From positions 1 to 64,000 of the forward strand of contig CANRWW010000001.1 of the NCBI GenBank assembly GCA_947643665.1: a stretch of DNA of 64,000 nt, written 5' to 3'. A program made the translations under genes and the position numbers. The stretch comes from an uncultured Porphyromonadaceae bacterium (GTDB lineage Bacteria > Bacteroidota > Bacteroidia > Bacteroidales > Muribaculaceae). Under the pieces are notes generated by a model. That model had not been told where the DNA came from, did not search any database, and was given only the letters and a program-made list of their open reading frames with translations. Each line of letters begins with the position of its first letter. Within the stretch, counting starts at the first letter, position 1. Of this stretch, positions 63,707 through 64,000 are shown piece by piece.

Positions 63707-64000
63707 ATGACAGAAGAACAGAAAAAAGCGATATTGGAGAGCGGAAAGGACTATTTTCGCAAGTCAATCATACCAAATCATATAAAGAACCTCCAGAAAT
63801 TGAATTTGAAGGATTTTGATATAAATCCATTTCTAATAAATTATCTGGCGGCATTCCTTTGTGGGGATGTCACACCCCGATCATTGGCAAAAGCACTGGT
63901 CTATCCACGTATTCTTGGAACAAGCCTGAACACGAGCTTTGGGCAAAATATACAGATATTCATATCCCAACTCGCTGAGATCGCAGGTTGTGCATCTGGT
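63707..64000 (+). CDS. PmeII-like type II restriction endonuclease, N-terminal part
   Basis: The frame is open from the ATG at 63707 to the window edge (98 codons, no stop). The sequence MTEEQKKAILESGKDYFRK ... NHIKNLQKLNLKDFDINPFLINYLAAFLCGD ... LAKALVYPRILGTSLNTSFGQNIQIFISQ matches my memory of the PmeII family of type II restriction enzymes. The next-door vsr gene fits a restriction-modification locus with a 5-methylcytosine methyltransferase, which should lie to the right. The catalytic part is beyond the edge. Confidence 0.65.
   Translation, partial: MTEEQKKAILESGKDYFRKSIIPNHIKNLQKLNLKDFDINPFLINYLAAFLCGDVTPRSLAKALVYPRILGTSLNTSFGQNIQIFISQLAEIAGCASG

Overview
The window looks like a chromosomal segment of a Bacteroidales bacterium, probably close to the gut family Muribaculaceae. 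This is inferred from content, not from a 16S gene. Supporting signs are the many perfect Bacteroidetes-type -7 boxes (TAnnTTTG) in front of genes, few Shine-Dalgarno sequences, Bacteroidetes-restricted families (DUF4294, DUF3078, dispanin plus DUF2752, NlpE-like lipoprotein), and a Wza/Wzc exopolysaccharide operon of Bacteroidetes style. No tRNA, rRNA, CRISPR array or insertion sequence is visible.

Layout. 1-3.0 kb: a small block with a phage portal-like protein and two unknown coupled genes. 3.1-8.8 kb: NlpE-like lipoprotein, rbfA with a LolC/E-like permease, a large secreted endonuclease I and a DUF4294 protein. 8.8-14.3 kb: nadB, then the divergent operon ftsB - membrane protein - dapB - lepB - wbqC. 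14.3-19.4 kb (minus): DUF3078 outer-membrane protein, two secreted unknowns, a Crp/Fnr regulator, a HAD phosphatase and aroB. 19.5-26.0 kb (minus): GH31 glycosidase, ribE, yebC, pheT. 26.0-36.7 kb (minus): a complete-looking Wzx/Wzy exopolysaccharide operon (wza, wzc, wzy, wzx, three GT4 glycosyltransferases, one acyltransferase). 37.1-43.4 kb: pldA, DUF2752, GYF/dispanin protein, deoC, carboxynorspermidine-synthase-like protein and uvrC. 43.4-51.5 kb: an accessory island between uvrC and pgi. 51.6-59.9 kb: pgi, a broken lipoprotein, a candidate small RNA and a tolC-hlyD-ABC2-ABC2 export operon. 60.0-64.0 kb: a GH32 fructan hydrolase, a His-rich COG0523 metallochaperone, Vsr and the start of a PmeII-like restriction enzyme.

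The most unusual part is the 43.4-51.5 kb island. It holds two copies of a palindromic element with TTAAGTAAGT-type ends (43443-43630 and 50046-50149), each ending 6-9 bases before a start codon. Between them lie a UDP-galactopyranose mutase gene with an in-frame TAA, a GT2+GT4 two-domain glycosyltransferase with a frameshift, a LanC-like protein without visible zinc ligands, an unrecognised 325-residue protein, and one of two paralogous secreted TonB-C-domain proteins. A lipoprotein gene beyond pgi is also cut by an in-frame TAG. Either the region is decaying or the assembly carries errors there; reads would decide.

The other genes are mostly housekeeping and envelope functions: lysine/peptidoglycan precursors (dapB), division (ftsB), protein export (lepB), NAD, riboflavin and aromatic synthesis, ribosome maturation (rbfA), DNA repair (uvrC, vsr) and carbohydrate use (GH31, GH32, pgi).
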